46,283 nucleotides of DNA from Pseudomonadota bacterium. GTDB lineage: Bacteria > Pseudomonadota > Gammaproteobacteria > Steroidobacterales > Steroidobacteraceae. The notes under the pieces are model-generated. The model did no database searches. It was not told where the DNA came from and saw only the letters and a program-made list of their open reading frames with translations. Made by a program: the position numbers and the translations under genes. The stretch covers positions 1-46,283 of the forward strand of contig JAJYFU010000013.1 in the NCBI GenBank assembly GCA_021790795.1. The letters run 5' to 3'. Below, piece by piece: positions 45,370-46,283 of the stretch; within the stretch, counting starts at the first letter, position 1; each line of letters opens with the position of its first letter.

Positions 45370-45911
45370 GCGCTACCGGAGCTGCGGCGATTCTTGGCTT
45401 TCATTTAAGAGCACAGGCCGTGATGCCTGGAATATCTCCAAAGGAACATTCCAGCCCGCCAACGGGGATAGGCCACGTCCGGCGGTCAAGATCGATAAGG
45501 ACCGGGCTCGGGGCGGGATTATTCCGCCGCCTCGGGACTTTGCGCATCCTCATCCTGGGACGTCCGGTCTCCCGGCAGCCCGGACCTGCGGAGCGCCTAC
45601 ACGAGGCGGGAAAGAATGCGCTCACCGACCCCCAGGTACCGCGTCGCCTGCGAGCAGTATCCGTTGCAGCTCTCCAAGGCGGCCCGGGCCTGCGCATCCA
45701 CGACGTGACCCATTGGATTGTCGAAATGCGGGTACGCAGGTCCGTCGCCAAGTGCGATAGTGAGACATTGACGATGGTCGCTTCGAGTTGCGCGGGCAGC
45801 CCACCGAACAGTACGGCAGCGGTAATTTTCTAGTCGGAGGAATCGAGTCGATCGACTTCCGCGGCTTCTCCAGAGGCGTTTGTTCCAGAAGAAGGGGCAT
45901 TGACCATACGA
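45370..45911. other. Gene-poor spacer upstream of cysG with a dyad and a possible mini-ORF
   Basis: About 540 bases. An inverted repeat TGGAATAT...ACATTCCA spans 45428-45453, about 60 bases before cysG, and could be an operator. On the minus strand a short frame from ATG 45713 to TAG 45597 reads MGHVVDAQARAALESCNGYC and then SQATRYLGVGERILSRLV, which looks like real protein sequence but has no ribosome site, so it may be the tail of a decayed gene. Nothing else recognised. Confidence 0.35.
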
Positions 45912-46256
45912 TCACGAGTGCGCAGGCGAATTGCCACCGTGGAATCGCCCAAAGTGCCGCGCGGAGAATATGCCCATCAACAGGACGCCCGCACCAGCGG
46001 CGATGACCTGATCTGCGGCGTGGAAATTGAAATTTCCGACGCAAGCGATGAGGAGGTAAGCGAAGACGAAGTTCGCAAATCCCCAAAGCACGTTGATGGT
46101 CGAAGAGGAAAGGCCCTGGCCTGGCGGTTTGGCGAAGGGACTCTGAAAGGCCCGTCCCATCATGCCGCTGACGAAGTGCGGAACGGCATTGGCGAGGAAA
46201 GCGCCGCCGAACAGATAGGATATGTCGTGAAGCCAGTTCAAGATTGGGCACTCCAT
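45912..46256 (-). CDS. Small four-span membrane protein, conserved hypothetical
   Basis: A 114-residue protein with three to four hydrophobic spans (YLFGGAFLANAVPHFVSGMM, NVLWGFANFVFAYLLIACVG, DQVIAAGAGVLLMGIFSARH). The segment NAVPHFVSGMMGRAFQSPFA followed by KPPGQGLSS is characteristic of a small uncharacterised membrane family seen in many bacteria. ATG 46256 has no strong ribosome site. Function unknown; no operon partner in view. Confidence 0.72.
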   Translation of the reverse strand: MECPILNWLHDISYLFGGAFLANAVPHFVSGMMGRAFQSPFAKPPGQGLSSSTINVLWGFANFVFAYLLIACVGNFNFHAADQVIAAGAGVLLMGIFSARHFGRFHGGNSPAHS

Positions 46257-46283
46257 ATCAGAAGGTTAATGTTTCTGCATCGC

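Noticed and set aside
43046-45911. CRISPR array near the Cas6-like gene
   Set aside because: I looked for regularly spaced direct repeats around the gene and in the spacers and saw none.

Overview
The window (about two-thirds G+C by eye, genes packed on both strands) looks like the chromosome of a chemolithotrophic or phototrophic sulfur-oxidising proteobacterium, most likely a gammaproteobacterium. The decisive evidence is a full oxidative-type dissimilatory sulfite reductase locus (dsrABEFHC-MKLJOPN) that includes dsrEFH and dsrL, the genes that mark sulfur oxidisers rather than sulfate reducers. The genus cannot be fixed from the sequence alone.

Layout. 1-4.1 kb (minus strand): DyP peroxidase with a C-terminal encapsulin-loading peptide, then a frameshifted and truncated encapsulin shell gene, then an FdhF/YdeP-type molybdopterin oxidoreductase. 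4.6-6.2 kb: an NRAMP-related metal transporter and a tiny membrane protein. 6.4-9.8 kb: a purine-salvage cluster (adenine deaminase, AzgA-type permease, hypoxanthine phosphoribosyltransferase). 10.3-13.5 kb: aldo/keto reductase, unknown multi-pass membrane protein, short-chain dehydrogenase. 13.5-16.1 kb: arsenic island arsI-acr3-arsC with divergent arsR. 16.3-21.4 kb: MFS transporter, DsbG-like thioredoxin-fold protein, TVP38/VTT membrane protein, and a stand-alone flavoprotein that resembles the N-terminal half of SelD fusions. 22-25.6 kb: two small overlapping conserved hypotheticals, an RRM RNA-binding protein with a strong hairpin after it, and a fusA copy outside any str operon. 25.6-28.5 kb: gene-poor mosaic with two transposase remnants around a nitronate monooxygenase-like gene. 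28.5-30.8 kb: a NarL/NarX-like two-component pair, at the place where A. vinosum-type operons carry dsrR and dsrS. 30.9-43.0 kb: the thirteen-gene dsr operon. 43.2-45.4 kb: a lone Cas6/Cmx6-like gene divergent from dsrA and tail-to-tail with cysG (siroheme synthase). 45.9-46.3 kb: a small membrane protein.

How the genes fit together. CysG makes siroheme, DsrN is expected to amidate it, and DsrAB uses it to oxidise sulfur carried to it by DsrEFH and DsrC. DsrL supplies or removes electrons in the cytoplasm, and DsrMKJOP links the DsrC trisulfide to the membrane electron chain. The NarXL-like pair directly downstream is a good candidate regulator. The most unexpected gene is the Cas6-like protein between dsrA and cysG: it keeps the Cas6 glycine-rich loop, but no CRISPR array or other cas gene is visible. 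The second is the broken encapsulin beside an intact cargo peroxidase that still carries its packaging tag.
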